From Actinomucor elegans (Eukaryota > Mucoromycota > Mucoromycetes > Mucorales > Mucoraceae), in the NCBI GenBank assembly GCA_026027325.1, contig JAMSLZ010000003.1, forward strand, positions 2,542,001 through 2,606,000: a DNA stretch of 64,000 bases. The letters run 5' to 3'. Shown piece by piece: positions 49,618 to 62,028 of this stretch (position 1 is the first letter of the stretch; each line of letters opens with the position of its first letter). The notes beneath the pieces were generated by a model. It saw only the letters and a program-made list of their open reading frames with translations. It did not search any database and was not told the DNA's origin. Position numbers and translations under genes: made by a program.

Positions 49618-51478
49618 ATTTTTACTATTTTTTGGTTCTAAATAGTGTGTGTAGCTAGTCAGATCTATTGTCGTGAGCAGATATGTATATTTTAGTGTAA
49701 TTAAGAGATAGAAGATAATATTTATACTAATTAAAAGGTTACGCACAAATCTATGTGTGCCTGAGACTATTTTGAATGATATTTCATGCAAAAAGAATCA
49801 GCTTATCACAACTGAAATCAGGTACTATTTTTTTGTTGTTGCGTTTGTGGAAATAAATAATAGAAAAAAGATTAAAAAGAGTATTTTATAACTGTGTCAA
49901 AACTATGTCTACTTATACTAATAAACATGTTCAAGAAAAGACCCTTATGATATTGGTGGCAAAATTGTTAAAAATAGATAAAGTTGATTATAACTTGGTT
50001 ACTGAGATAGATCCAAAGTAAATACATACTCTTTTATTAAAATTGTATTTTGTTTCTTAAGAAACTGTTCCCAAAAAAGAAGGAAAAGGTATCTAGCTAT
50101 GTGTTTTATATGGTTTATTCTGAAGATTGTTTAAAGAGGATTAGACTGTAATAAGTAGGCTGAAATAGACGATCTGTTAATTATAGTTGGTGTATATTTA
50201 TATTCGTTGAATTGTTGTTGATGGCCGTTTACTTGTGCTCATGCTGGATGCTTATATATACAAGGAACGTATCTCTGTAAGGATTATATTGCTATGTAAG
50301 GTAATCAATGCTGCTTTGGTATATATGTAGCACTACTACTAGGGCACACAGGTCTTTACTTTTTCTTTTGTAATACAATTGGGTGGTTATTTCACCATGA
50401 TATTCAATAATTAGGAATATGTTAATCAATTCATAAGAAAAAAGTCATAGCATAATCCAAACATACATAGCATTAAGCAGAGAGGAATGGTTAATATAAG
50501 TGTAAATCATCAAACTAATCAAGCATACATTTCCACAAGCTTAAAATATGAAATAGTGTGAATAAAATCCAATTATTTAGACACCCAGATAAATTCATTA
50601 AGCGTTTTGTTTAGCTGACACACAATAAATGTATTATACATCTCAGGTAATTAACGGTAAATGTAATGTTTGTAAGGTATGAAATGTATAACTAGAGCAA
50701 GTCTTTGATAAACCAAGTAGGCTTCTAGTTTATTGATAATAAGGTAGTTTTCTAGCGTAGATCATTTGCAATAGCGAATGTATCTTAGTGGTTAGATTAT
50801 GTAGGGCATAATTGATTCATGGCCTTGTTCTCTATATTCATGCCAAGATAACCATGGCTAAGCATTTCTTGTTCTTGATCTTGGTTAGTGTCAATCACTA
50901 ATTGCCTAGTACCTTAATGCGAAAGGTTTATATATTATACTAGTCTAGAGCTGAAGATCAATGGTCGCCTTTTAAAGCTGAGTTAGTTAATCGGGGTATC
51001 AATATCATATAAGGTCTATAATCACTACAGTAAATATGACATATTTCATACAGATCAGTTCAATAGAGTTATCAGTCTCTCTACTGATCCCGGCTAATGA
51101 CGCATATGGCTATTACAAGCTCAGAATTAGCTGCCACATCTAGAACCTATATTTTATTACAGTTCAATGCATATATCAAATTTGTTAATAATCAATAGTA
51201 GAGTACTGTGTAAAATTGTATCATCCTATACTTCCATTTTTAGCTCCTATAGATTTTGATTGTTTAAACAATGATTGATCTAAAAAGCATTTCAGTATAA
51301 CTCATGCTTGTAAATCATATACAAAGATAAAAAGGTGTATGGGTTATGCGCAAAGACAGAGTGAAAAAATTTATTCAAAAACGCGGTTACAGCAAAGGTC
51401 TATATACGAGGGAGAAAGGATGTAATATTGTATTTGAAATTAAGCATGAAAGTAATGAAGAGTATTTTTTTTTGAAAG

Positions 51479-51509
<31 letters not shown>

Positions 51510-51515
51510 TGGTTT
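49618..51515. other. 1.9-kb gene-free region
   Basis: AT-rich; contains one reverse-oriented repeat copy (51060-51130) and, next to the threonine synthase stop, a 27-nt T run at 51479-51505. No gene is supported. Confidence 0.5.
51060..51130 (-). repeat. Dispersed repeat family, single copy
   Basis: In reverse orientation, AGTCTCTCTACTGATCCCGG and AATGACGCATATGGC precede AAGCTCAGAATTAGCTG, matching the block order of the copy ending at 21530. Confidence 0.5.
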
Positions 51516-53170
51516 TTAGAAAGAAATACCCTCTTTACGTAATTCCTTTTCAATAACATCCATCACCAATTGAGGATCAGCACGTTCAACATTAGTGACT
51601 CTACGTTCCTTTTCCAACAAACCATGGAATTCAGTAGGCAACACATCCTTGGCAAAGTCAAAACCAGCAACGGTCTTCAAAGAAGACTCTACGGCTTCGG
51701 AAAACTTGGCTGGATGAGCAGTGGCTAAACAAATGAGGACATCAGTACCGGTGGGATAAGTCTTGAGGTTACCGCGTTGAATGAATTCTTCAGCAGCAGC
51801 AACACCGACAGCAGTATGAGGGTCAAGTACATAAGGAGTTTGACCGGCTTGCTTAGGTTCATAGAAAGCACGAATGGTAGCAGTGGTCTCTTCATCAGTG
51901 ACACGAGCAGCATCAAAAACTTCACGAGCTCTCAATACAGCTTGATCAGAAACACGGAAAACACCTTGTTCCTTCAACTCTTGCATCCAGCTAGCAACGG
52001 TTTGACCAGCCTTGTCACACAACTCTTCATTCTCAGTCTTTCCTTGATCGGACTCGGTCTCGCGAACAAGATACCATAACAAACGTTCAAAGTTGGAAGA
52101 AACAATGATATCCATGGCAGGAGACAAGGTAGCCTTGACACCGCCATCGGAGCCAGTTTGCTTTTCATATGCTTGAGAAGAAAAGAAACGATAAAGAATA
52201 TCATTTTCGTTGGTAGCAATCAACAGCTTGTTGGTGGGAAGACCCATACGGTAAGCGTAGTAGCCAGCCAAGACATCACCAAAGTTACCAGTGGGAACAG
52301 AGAAATCAAACTTGATGGCATCAGCTTCAGCGGAAGCAGGATCAATGTTTAATGAACGCAACAAAGAAAAGTAAGCTTGGAAATAATAAACAGTTTGAGC
52401 CAAGATACGAGCCCAGTTGATAGAATTGACAGCACCCAAATGATGACGACTGTTAAACTCCTTATTACCGAACAAGTTTTTAACGATATCTTGACAATCA
52501 TCAAAGGTACCTTCGACAGACAAGTTGTGCACATTCTCATCCAAGACAGTGGTCATTTGGGCTTCTTGAATAGGACTGACGCGACCATTAGGATGAAGAA
52601 TGAAGACAGAGACGTTCTTTTTGTTACGAAGACCATAAATAGCAGCACTACAGGCGGATATGTATTAAAAAAAAACCTATTTACCAGTTTGTATTAAACT
52701 TACCTGCCAGTATCACCAGAAGTAGCACCTACAACAGTCAAACGATGAGTCTTACCGCCAGCAGGTTCCTTACTATTGCGACGTTCCAAAAAGTATTCAA
52801 ACAAGTTGCCAACAAATTGAAGAGCAACGTCCTTGAAGGCAAAGGTGGGTCCATGGAAAAGCTCTAAAACATACAGTCCGTCGCGAACCTTGGCAAGAGG
52901 AGTAACGTCTTTGGATCTAAAAGTAGCATAAGAGCGTTCAACGAGTTTGGTGAGGTCAGCGCGAGGAATTTCGGTATCGTCGATATATAAAGACAAGATT
53001 TCAACAGCCAACTGTTGGAAACTATATTGAGACCAGGCTTGACGCCAGTTAGCGGGTAACGTAGGGATCTCTTGAGGAATAAAGAGACCACCGTCAGGAC
53101 CAAGACCGGTCATAACGGCTTCCTCAAAAGAGTAGTTCTTGGCTTGTCCACGGGTTGATCTGTATTGCAT
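51516..53170 (-). CDS. THR4: Threonine synthase
   Basis: Exons 53170..52704 and 52647..51516 give 532 aa, near yeast Thr4 (514 aa). This PLP enzyme converts O-phosphohomoserine to threonine, the last step of threonine synthesis. The start MQYRSTRGQAKNYSFEEAVM is typical; HGPTFAFKDVALQF carries the PLP lysine (Lys113), and GATSGDTGSAAIYG is the phosphate-binding loop. VSPIQEAQMTT, NSINWARILAQTVYYF and VPTGNFGDVLAGYYA are conserved blocks, and DPHTAVGVAAA lies near the C-terminus. The codon choice is more C-rich than that of its neighbours, as expected of a well-expressed gene. Confidence 0.97.
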
Positions 53171-54704
53171 TGCTGGTTGTTGAATGAGAAAGGAAGAGGT
53201 CGGGTATCTGTGATATTATTTGATCAATTTGATAAGATTTTTTTTTTGGATGAATGACAGATTAGCGGTTGTATAATTGGTGAACGGTTTTTGTGACTCA
53301 TTTTTTGTCCAAAATATGAACCATTGGCTGAAATCTGGTACGTGTGGCTGTATATTGCTTTCAATTCATTGAATTATAGCCTTTTCTTTTTCTTTCAATC
53401 CATACTTGATATTTGTGATAAATGTCAAACCAGTTATTGATAGTACTCATCTATCATATATAATCAGCATGACCATTGTTGTAGAAATTAAACCCTTGGG
53501 TTTGGATCCTTGCGTTACTAAGTTTATTTACTAAAAAGTTAACTCGAGTAACCATGACCTGAAAGACATTTATAATTGGAATAGATACTTCGCAGAGAAC
53601 ATACACAATAATATACTTTTTTCGTTAATAATAATATATTATATTTACTGTGGTTCGGTTAAATAGACATTATAATGGATGTAACTGCTCATTCTGAACG
53701 TACACTATCAATCAGGTGGGATATTTTTTTAAAATTACCAATAGATCTGTAAATGATTAGACCGTTATATGAGATACATGTAGTTTACAGTTGAATCAGT
53801 AATAAATATATTGTATTCACTGAACTACAGCTAACTACTATCCTTAATAAGTACATTGATACATTTTGAATAGAGTCTACCAATCAGTGCGATATTAAAC
53901 CAAGATCAGTTGAGAGATCTATTGATCTATACTTTTTGATAATATGCTCTAAATATATACAATTCATTACCATTCACAGAAACAGAACAAGCTTATTGTA
54001 ATTAAATAATTAAAACCTCTGATAGATCCTGCAGTTCATCTTAAACATGTACTAGCCATTAAATGTGCGACATTAAACTGATGAGTCGAGAAGTGTAGAA
54101 AATAAGCAAATATATTTTTAGCCCCATTTTTTTTTTTTCAAATATTACATTGTAAGCCTATATAGTTTATAGTTGTAAACTTTGAAGGATACATTTAGGT
54201 ATTTTAAAGGCCAAAACAACAAGAGTCATGATTGCATTTCACAAAAAAAAACGAAAGATTAAAAAGTATATAAAATAACATTTATAGCATTATGCAAAAT
54301 TTAATTCTGTATAAGCTTTGTGAACATATCGAGTTTATCTAGACTTGTTTACCATGGCCAGACGGCATTAAAGGCCAGCATTTTCTCATCTTGCGATATT
54401 CTTTGTGATTAATCTCGGTTGCCCAATAAAATAATTTAAAAGTAAATTCGATTTGATTGGTGCTTACTATGAAGAATGAAATTTATAATTAATTTCCACT
54501 ACCCAATTATTGCACATGCATGAATTTAAACACCTCTTAAAATATTGAGGTTTAAGTAGTATCCTGACTTCTGACTAAATAGAAACCAATGTACGTCATC
54601 TTCCGAAGCTTTCATTATTTAAATTTTTTTTTCCTATTCCACCTTTTTTTTTCGCTTCTTTATTCCCTTTTTCTTTATTTTTCGGTTTAAATTTAGTAGA
54701 AAAC
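53171..54704. other. Divergent 1.5-kb intergenic region
   Basis: Separates THR4 (minus) from the Hrp1-like gene (plus). Most of its middle is a trimer of the dispersed repeat (53680-54090). Pyrimidine-rich sequence lies just upstream of the Hrp1-like ATG. Confidence 0.55.
53680..54090 (+). repeat. Dispersed repeat family, tandem trimer
   Basis: ATTCTGAAC at 53691, ATTTTGAAT at 53863 and ATCTTAAAC at 54038 are spaced 172 and 175 bp. The second and third units have the best cores: CAGTGCGATATTAAACC, AAGATCAGTTGAGAGATC, and AAATGTGCGACATTAAAC. Confidence 0.7.
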
Positions 54705-56498
54705 ATGTCTGACGATTTTGATGATGATTTATACAATGTATATAATGCAGGAAAAGAAGATACCTATAACGACGAAGACTTGTATGGCGAAGATCCTGTT
54801 GATGTAAAAGAAGAATTTGTTGATGCTAACAGTGGGAATCTTTCGGATTTCCATCAGCAGGATCACCAACAGCAGCAGCAAGAACAAGACAATGAGCAGC
54901 AACAGCAACAATTATCGGATATGCAGCAAAGACAACAACAACAAAGACAACAGCAAATGAAATACATGCAGCAGCAAGGTGGGAGTAATTGGGGCTACCA
55001 ACCCAATGCTTATCAACAGTATATGGTTGCCTACCAACGAAGCTTGCAGCAGCAAATGGCAGCCAACCCATATCAAATGCAACAAATGATTCAAAGACAA
55101 ATGAGCCAGCATTTCCCTCAACAGCAATATACGAAGCCTAGACAGACAAGAACTGATGATAGTGGTGGAGATAAACCTATTGTAGCTAGTGCAGCCAATA
55201 CAGATGAAGGGTAAGTGTTATCATTGATATAGGATATTGTGTGTATATGTGTGCGAAAAGGATATATCGTAGTTAGCATAGCGTAGCATAAGCCTATAGT
55301 TAGAAGTAGTAGTATGTTGATAAAGATTAAATAGAAAAATGTTTATTGGAGGGCTTAATTGGGAGACGACTGATGGTAAGATACAATTCAATAGTTACAG
55401 TATATATTATGGGTTAATAATATGTAATAAAAACCAAATCAAAACCAAACTGTCATATTAGAAAAATTGCGTCAATACTTTTCTCAGTTTGGTGAGGTGG
55501 TCGATTGCGTGGTAATGCGCGATCCAGCAACTCAACGCTCGCGTGGTTTCGGCTTCTTGACAATGAAAGATAACGCATCTGTAGACAAGATTGTTAGTCA
55601 AGAACACCATCATTTAGATGGAAAAAGGGTAAGGAATAGCACTATGTATATTAGTATTTACTTATAATCAAATAGATCGACCCTAAACGTGCTATTCCTC
55701 GCGAAGAACAAGATAAAACTGAAAAGATCTTTGTTGGCGGTATTTCACCTGAAGTGAATGAAGAAGAGTTTAGAGAGTTCTTTACACAGTTTGGTACTGT
55801 ATTGGATGCCACTTTAATGATGGAACGTGATACAGGAAGACCTCGTGGTTTTGGTTTTGTTACATTTGAAAGCAGCCAAGGTGTGGAAGAAGCATTAAAG
55901 AACCCCAACTTGTCCATCAAAGATAAAACGGTAATTTTCATCAATTGATATATTATTTTGAGTCGCTTACACGTTGATAGATTGAGGTAAAGAAGGCCAT
56001 GCCTAAAGGAAGACAAGCCCGTCAACAGCAACATCACAATAACAGTAGTGGCCCTGTATTCAATCCAAACTTTAGGCCTCATCAACAAGGCTACAATATG
56101 CCAAACAGTAGATATGCTGGTAATAGTCGTGGCAATTTTAATAACATGTATAATAGTCCTGCCATGTATGGCGCTGGTAACTATAATATGGCAGCAGCAG
56201 CAGCGGCAGCAGCAGCTTATTATGGCAATCAAGGCAGTTATAACAATATGTATGGTGGCAGTAATATGCGCCAACAGCAACAACAGCAGCAGCAACAGCA
56301 GTCTCATCATCATAGACAAGGTAAGCCTCGCAAATTGAATCGCTTTTTGGTTAGCATACTTAATAAAATATAGATGACACACGTGGTGGTGACCATAGAA
56401 GAGGCTCAAGAGATCGTCATCATCCATCTTCTTCTGGTGGTGGAGGTGCTGTTCATGCTTCTCAATCAAGAAGTCAACAGCATTATCGCCCTTATTGA
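54705..56498 (+). CDS. HRP1: Hrp1/Nab4-like RNA-binding protein (two RRMs)
   Basis: Six exons, 54705..55210, 55335..55375, 55462..55628, 55676..55930, 55981..56320 and 56374..56498, give 477 aa. An acidic start and a Gln-rich stretch (residues about 50-135) precede RRM1 ([27 protein letters not shown]) and RRM2 ([28 protein letters not shown]). The [19 protein letters not shown] linker between RRMs is typical of Hrp1 and hnRNP A/B/Musashi relatives. The tail is rich in Asn/Gly/Tyr, with poly-Ala and poly-Gln runs and RGG-like pieces. Yeast Hrp1 acts in cleavage factor IB for mRNA 3'-end formation; a related hnRNP role is possible. Confidence 0.88.
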
Positions 56499-56786
56499 TC
56501 TGACCTTGAACTGTCAAATGCGTGACGTATACTACGCGTTTGTCATTTGTCGCGTTCTTTTTTCAATTTTTTTTTTTCGAGTTCAGAAGAACGAGTTACG
56601 AGGTTTTTTTCCTTTTCTTTTGATCAAGCACATTTTTGTATTGTAAAGTCTATAAAAATAGTTTTTAAACATATATAAATACTAAATCAGAAAAAAAAAA
56701 CTTTTATTCAACGTTTTTTCTTTCCATTCCTTTTATATTTGTGTATACATTAGACTTTCCTTTAGATTATAACAAAAAAGTAAACA

Positions 56787-58322
56787 ATGAGAGAAATTAT
56801 TCATTTGCAAGCTGGTAAGATGATGATGATGATGATGTGCCTTGAAGCAAACATGTTCTAACTCTGTTCAATAGGTCAATGTGGTAATCAGGTAAACAAC
56901 AAGCTAGATGACACGAGACTAGGGGTAAAATACTGACAAAATCAATATAGATTGGTCAAAAATTCTGGGAAACCATCTCTCAAGAACATGGTATTGATAC
57001 CAATGGTAACTACTGCGGTGACAATGATCTTCAATTAGAACGCATCAATGTCTTTTATAACGAAGGATCTGAAGGCAAATATGTCCCAAGGTAAGACAGG
57101 TGTAACTGACAGTTTCACTTTGAAACTAACAGTCTCTCTTTCTTCCTTTTTTTTTAGAGCTGTCTTGGTCGATCTCGAACCTGCTACTATGGACAGCATT
57201 CGTGCTAGTCCTTATGGTAAGATCTACAGACCTGACAACTTTGTTAACGCTCAGTCCGGTGCTGGTAATTCTTGGGCCAAGGGTTATTACACTGAAGGTG
57301 CTGAATTGGTTGAGTCTATCATGGACGTCGTTCGTAAGGAAGCTGAAAACACCGACTGTCTTCAAGGTTTCCAACTCTGTCACTCTCTTGGTGGTGGTAC
57401 CGGTTCCGGTTTAGGTTCTCTCTTATTGAGCAAGATCCGTGAAGAATATCCTGATCGTATCTTGAGTACTTACTCTGTTGTTCCTTCCCCCAAGGTCTCT
57501 GATACCGTTGTTGAACCTTATAACGCTGTCCTTTCCGTTCACCAACTCGTCGAGAACTGTGATGCCACTTTCTGTATTGATAACGAAGCTCTTTACGATA
57601 TCTGTTTCCGTACTTTGAAGTTGACTAACCCTGGTTATGGCGATTTGAACCAATTGGTTTCTGCTGTTATGTCTGGTGTCTCTACCAGTTTGCGTTTCCC
57701 TGGTCAATTGAACAGTGATTTGCGTAAACTCTGTGTCAACATGGTTCCTTTCCCTCGTCTTCATTTCTTCATGGTCGGTGTTGCTCCTCTCACTGCTTTT
57801 GGTTCTCAACAATACCGTAACTTGAGTGTTCCCGAGTTGACCGCTCAAATGTTTGATGCTCGTAACATGATGGCTGCTTCTGATCCTCGTCATGGTCGCT
57901 ACTTGACTGCCGCTACCATCTTCCGTGGTCGTTTGTCTACCAAGGAAGTCGAGAACCAAATGTTGGCTGTTCAACAAAAGAACTCTTCTTACTTTGTCGA
58001 ATGGATTCCCAACAGTGTTAAGACTTCTCTTTGTGACATTCCTCCTGTTGGTCTCAAGATGTCTGGTACTTTTATTGGTAACAGTACCGCTATCCAAGAT
58101 TTGTTCAAGCGTGTCAACGAGCAATTCACTGCCATGTTCAGAAGAAAGGCTTTCTTGCATTGGTATACTGGTGAAGGCATGGACGAAATGGAGTTCACTG
58201 AAGCCGAGTCCAACATGAACGATTTAGTATCTGAATACCAACAATACCAAGAAGCTACTATCGATGAAGAATACGAGGAAGAGTATGACGAAGACATGGA
58301 TGAGGAGATCATGGAAGAATAA
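56787..58322 (+). CDS. TUB2: Beta-tubulin
   Basis: Exons 56787..56814, 56875..56891, 56951..57090 and 57158..58322 give 449 aa, the family length. The MREI autoregulatory start, the [12 protein letters not shown] tubulin signature (140-151) and an acidic tail ([18 protein letters not shown]) are present. It polymerises with alpha-tubulin and binds exchangeable GTP. Exon 2 is only 17 nt. Residue 167 is Tyr (STYSVV) and 198 is Ala (DATF), where benzimidazole-sensitive fungi have Phe and Glu. The last exon has strong C/T-ending codon preference, a sign of high expression. Confidence 0.98.
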
Positions 58323-59097
58323 GCATAAAATTACCCCACTTTACTATATTTTGTTACAAATAAAATACACATATAAAACTTGCGAAACACCACGAGTCTT
58401 GGGAGTTATAATAGTAAAGCAGACAGATGTTCTATTACTCCTTGTATATTGGCGAATCTCCCATTCGACAGGATATAATTCAACAAAAGATAGCACCGAT
58501 GTATTACTGATATTATGAATGATACTTGGATCTTCTTTCAATATATCCTCTAGGAATACTTTTGAGGTTTTTATAGATGAAACAAATCATTCTGAACATG
58601 CAGAATTAATCAGATGCGACATTTGACCAAAAGATATGTCGATCTATGATCCTATTTATATAAAACGTATATAACTTAATATTAACTAGTAACATATACA
58701 ATAAGCTCATTGTATAGTAGTTAGCAAAATTCCTAATAAGATTGATACTAGAAACATATATTATTTGTTGCCAAATCAAAATTAAGTTTGCATAACTTAG
58801 TATGCTTTTTGATTATTGTTATTAGAGAGCGGTTTGAAGTGTATGTAGCAATAACATAACCAGTAGTATCACATGAAAACGTTTAATCAATACTATTACA
58901 ACCAATTGTCAGTTTAATCGTGGATTGCCATGATCATAACTAACAGCCATGCGCTACAAGTGAATTACAGTTACGGCAATTGAATACAATCAAACCACCC
59001 AAAGTAGCTGAGCTCCCTGCAGCGGAGTGGCCGACACAAAAGCGGGTTTACTTAGTTGGTCGTACCTTAGAAGCTTTTCCTTCTCTTAAAAAAAAAA
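58323..59097. other. Intergenic region with one repeat copy
   Basis: Between beta-tubulin and TRAPPC12. One dispersed-repeat copy lies at 58570-58660. The TRAPPC12 start is preceded by an A-run. Confidence 0.5.
58570..58660 (+). repeat. Dispersed repeat family, single well-preserved copy
   Basis: AAATCATTCTGAACATG at 58584-58600 is followed by AATCAGATGCGACATTTGAC and CAAAAGATATGTCGATCTAT. This is the least diverged copy of the 5' half. Confidence 0.65.
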
Positions 59098-59271
59098 ATG
59101 GAAGCTGATTTATTACAATCCGTCATTGAAGAGCCACCAGTAAAACCAGCCAGAGCTTCTTCCTCGACCCAAAACAAGCCGCAACAGCAGAAAAAACAAA
59201 GAGCCTTGTCCATGGGTTTTGCTTTAAACAGTAATGCCAATTTTTATGACATTCCAGTAGTAGGCCAAGAT

Positions 59272-59307
<36 letters not shown>

Positions 59308-60547
59308 AAAGTCGAAGCGCTTATTCGTTTGTTTATTATAGAGCGATGCCTTTAATGACTTGCTTGAACGTCATGTGCCTCCACAAGAAAGACCACAGCG
59401 AGATGTTGCTTCTGATAAAGCAACTAAAGGTTTAGAAACTATGGTGGTAAGTATTTTCTTTTTGCATAATCTATTAGACAATGTCTGGATTTCTGATCAA
59501 CAAAGCCTAGATGAATAACATGTGGAGGTCAATAGCAAAATATGCTCGACAAAAGATAGTTCAGTCTGATCCAACCCACGTAGAAGATATTCTCAAGGTA
59601 AAAACCAAATATCTAATACTGTTTTTGGCTTCATTAACTCATTATATATCAGTTATGGCATGTAAGATTACTATCCTTGACGAAACTCGGTCTATGTCAA
59701 CTTGCTTCTGCAGAATTTGAAAAGCTAGGCGATTTGGACCGACCTGAATTCAAAGATTTGCACACACACCAATCATTAGTACCTTTTGAACTTCGTACCT
59801 TGTATGCTACATTACCTGCATATCTCAAATACCCTTCCATAGCATTGGAAAGAATCACTCTTTTGGCTGTCTATTGCAAAAAACAACAGAGAAAAGCCAA
59901 CGAAGTTCAAGTTTGGAAACACAGGGAGATGCAAACCTATCTTGTGTTGACTACACACTTGATTGGTATCAAAGATTTTTCTGCAGCAGCTACTACAATG
60001 CAGCTCATTTTGACTCATATACCTGATAACATCGATATCCTGTCCAGTTTGGGTAGACTGTACCTTCAGATGGGCGATTTGACGTCTGCTAAGCAAATGT
60101 TTGCCCGCATGGAAGAATTATATGGAGAAAACGAGATAACAAAGGAAGCAGTCGAAATGAATAAAGCCTTTGTTTTAATGGCACAAGGGGAATGGGCTCA
60201 AGCAAAGGATATTCTGCAGCAGGTCTATCAAATCAATAATAACAATCTATTGGCCATCAATAACTTGGCTGTTTGTGAGGTCTACTTGGGTAACTTGGTT
60301 AAGGTAAGCAAATCATACATGTAGCTGAACAGTAGTTAATTCAATTGTTTATTAGTCCATTGAAATTTTCGAGGCATTAACAGTGAATAATCCCACTTCA
60401 GCAGGCACTTGCGAAACAGCCATCATGAATATGTGTACGCTTTATGAATTACGCTTCGAAGATGCTACGCAAAAGAAGATAGAGGTCATGAAACAAGTAG
60501 CTCGGTGGGCAGGAGATAGTTTTCAAGCAGATTGTATCAAACTTTAA
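59098..60547 (+). CDS. TRAPPC12: TRAPPC12-like TPR subunit of the TRAPP complex
   Basis: Five exons, 59098..59259, 59342..59446, 59511..59597, 59653..60303 and 60356..60547, give 398 aa. The family blocks are WRSIAKYARQKIV, HVEDILKLWHVRLLSLTKLG, LVPFELRTLYATLPAYLKYP, and TPR-like helices (DNIDILSSLGRLYLQMGD, LLAINNLAVCEVYLGNLVKS). The gene lacks the long N-terminal region of animal TRAPPC12. TRAPP complexes tether ER-Golgi and Golgi vesicles and activate Rab GTPases. The exon 1 donor is uncertain: 59256 is also in frame. Intron 1 contains a (TA)n tract at 59277-59305. Confidence 0.88.
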
Positions 60548-60556
60548 TAAAGATTT

Positions 60557-62028
60557 CTATTTGGAGAAACTAGTTCCTCTTTGTATACCGCATTGTTCTT
60601 CTATTCTCTTTTTAAAGTGAGACCAGAAGCCTTCGAATGAAGTCTTGGTGCCACCCTCTAGCCATTTGATCAAGAGATAGGTATTGGATCCAGATCGACT
60701 TGCAGATATCTGTAAATCAAATTTAAACAGTTCTTGGTCTGCTATAGCAGCAACGACAACTGGCTCTTTTTCAAGCTTTTGTCTCTTTTTCAGCCTTCTA
60801 GCTGATCTGGACCAAGTGTTCCTTCGAGAATGACAACTCACAGTAATGTCTGTCATATCGCTGTCATCTACACTATACTCTATTTCTAGATCATCCAGTA
60901 TCGCTTGGGCATACTGCAGTACACAGTTCAACTTTTCAGGTAACTTGATCTCGAATTGATAGACAGGACGCCAGGCTTCAATCGCATGCGCTTTCACAGG
61001 ACGATCTGCATAGAAAGACCAGGCAATAGCCCATCGTACTGTCTTGCCTTGAGTAAAACTAGTGACTGTGTAATTGCTGATGCCATGATCATTCAATAGA
61101 CGTATCAAGGGCCGAATTGTGCGTTTTAATCCAATCATGCTCGTATACCATCTTATTTTCTTTTGTAGTGTCAAGCTTTCCAGTACCATGAGCTTAATAA
61201 AAGCATATTCACCACCTTTTGTAATCATTTCATTGTTTGATCCCGTACACACCTACTCAAGTCTATTGAATACACTATATTCACAATATATAAAAAAATA
61301 TATAAAGCAACTTACTGCTGACGGTTCCAATTCTTTGTTCAATAATCCTTGATCAACTTCTTCGCGATTTGCATAAAAAGGAGGATTGCACATACTGAAT
61401 GCAAACGTAGTATCTATATCAAAGAAAAATATTTTTTCAGGATCCACGTTGTGCTTGATAGAGATTCTGTTCTCTAGATGATTTCGTTTGATATTGTCTT
61501 TGGCACAGTCGATTGACTTTTCGTTGATTTCGGTACCTATAAACGCCCAGTTTTCATTGATCGAGCAGCCTAATAGTGGATATATACATGATGCACCAAT
61601 ACCACTAATAGAGAGTTATTGTTTTTTTTCCTGGTAAAGCGATAGATAACAAGCTTACATGTCTATTCCTCGAATGATTTTCTTTTCTTCTGGGGGCAGA
61701 GTATCTTCTAGCAGATCTTCCAGCCACAATATATAGTTTAAGCGGTTAGGTACTGCTGGGCATAATGTATCTACTGGAAAATCAATAGTAAGGCCGAAAT
61801 CGCGCTTCAGTAAGCAAATGCAGAGTTCCTTGACTGCCAATGCATTTTTAAAATCAATATAGCTTCGTCCTTGAGGTCCAACCTGTACACTATGCAGAGT
61901 AATTATAAGTCAAGGGACTTTACTGTTATAGAAAAGTTATAATTTTCTTACAATTGCTTAAATGAATCATATTCTTGAGCTAATTCGCCAAAATCGGGCT
62001 CATGATTATAAACACTTCGAGGATGCAT
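60557..62028 (-). CDS. METTL16: METTL16-type N6-adenosine RNA methyltransferase
   Basis: Exons 62028..61952, 61889..61659, 61604..61316 and 61252..60557 give 430 aa. The N-terminal RNA-binding and SAM fold is clear: NHEPDFGELAQEYDSFKQFV, LLKRDFGLTIDFPVDTLCPA, VPNRLNYILWLEDLL, GIGASCIYPLLG (SAM loop) and the catalytic NPPF at 176-179. The C-terminal part is divergent, with a basic RSARRLKKRQKLEK stretch. Family members methylate U6 snRNA near A43 and, in animals, MAT2A hairpins. Its stop is 9 bp from that of TRAPPC12 (convergent), and its start is 140 bp from RIT1 (divergent). Budding yeasts lack this gene. Confidence 0.95.

Noticed and set aside
53680..54090. CRISPR-like array
   Set aside because: Units are long, diverged and without conserved short direct repeats and unique spacers, and the genome is eukaryotic.
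55651..56517. 288-aa open frame antisense to the Hrp1-like gene
   Set aside because: Low-complexity Leu/Ile/His text produced by the reverse of Gln/Asn-rich codons.
57423..58160. 245-aa open frame antisense to beta-tubulin
   Set aside because: It mirrors the codon bias of the tubulin last exon, has no domain and no own splice structure.
59256..59369. Read-through of TRAPPC12 exon 1 into a poly Tyr-Ile stretch
   Set aside because: The stretch is a (TA)n microsatellite within an intron; splicing restores the conserved protein.
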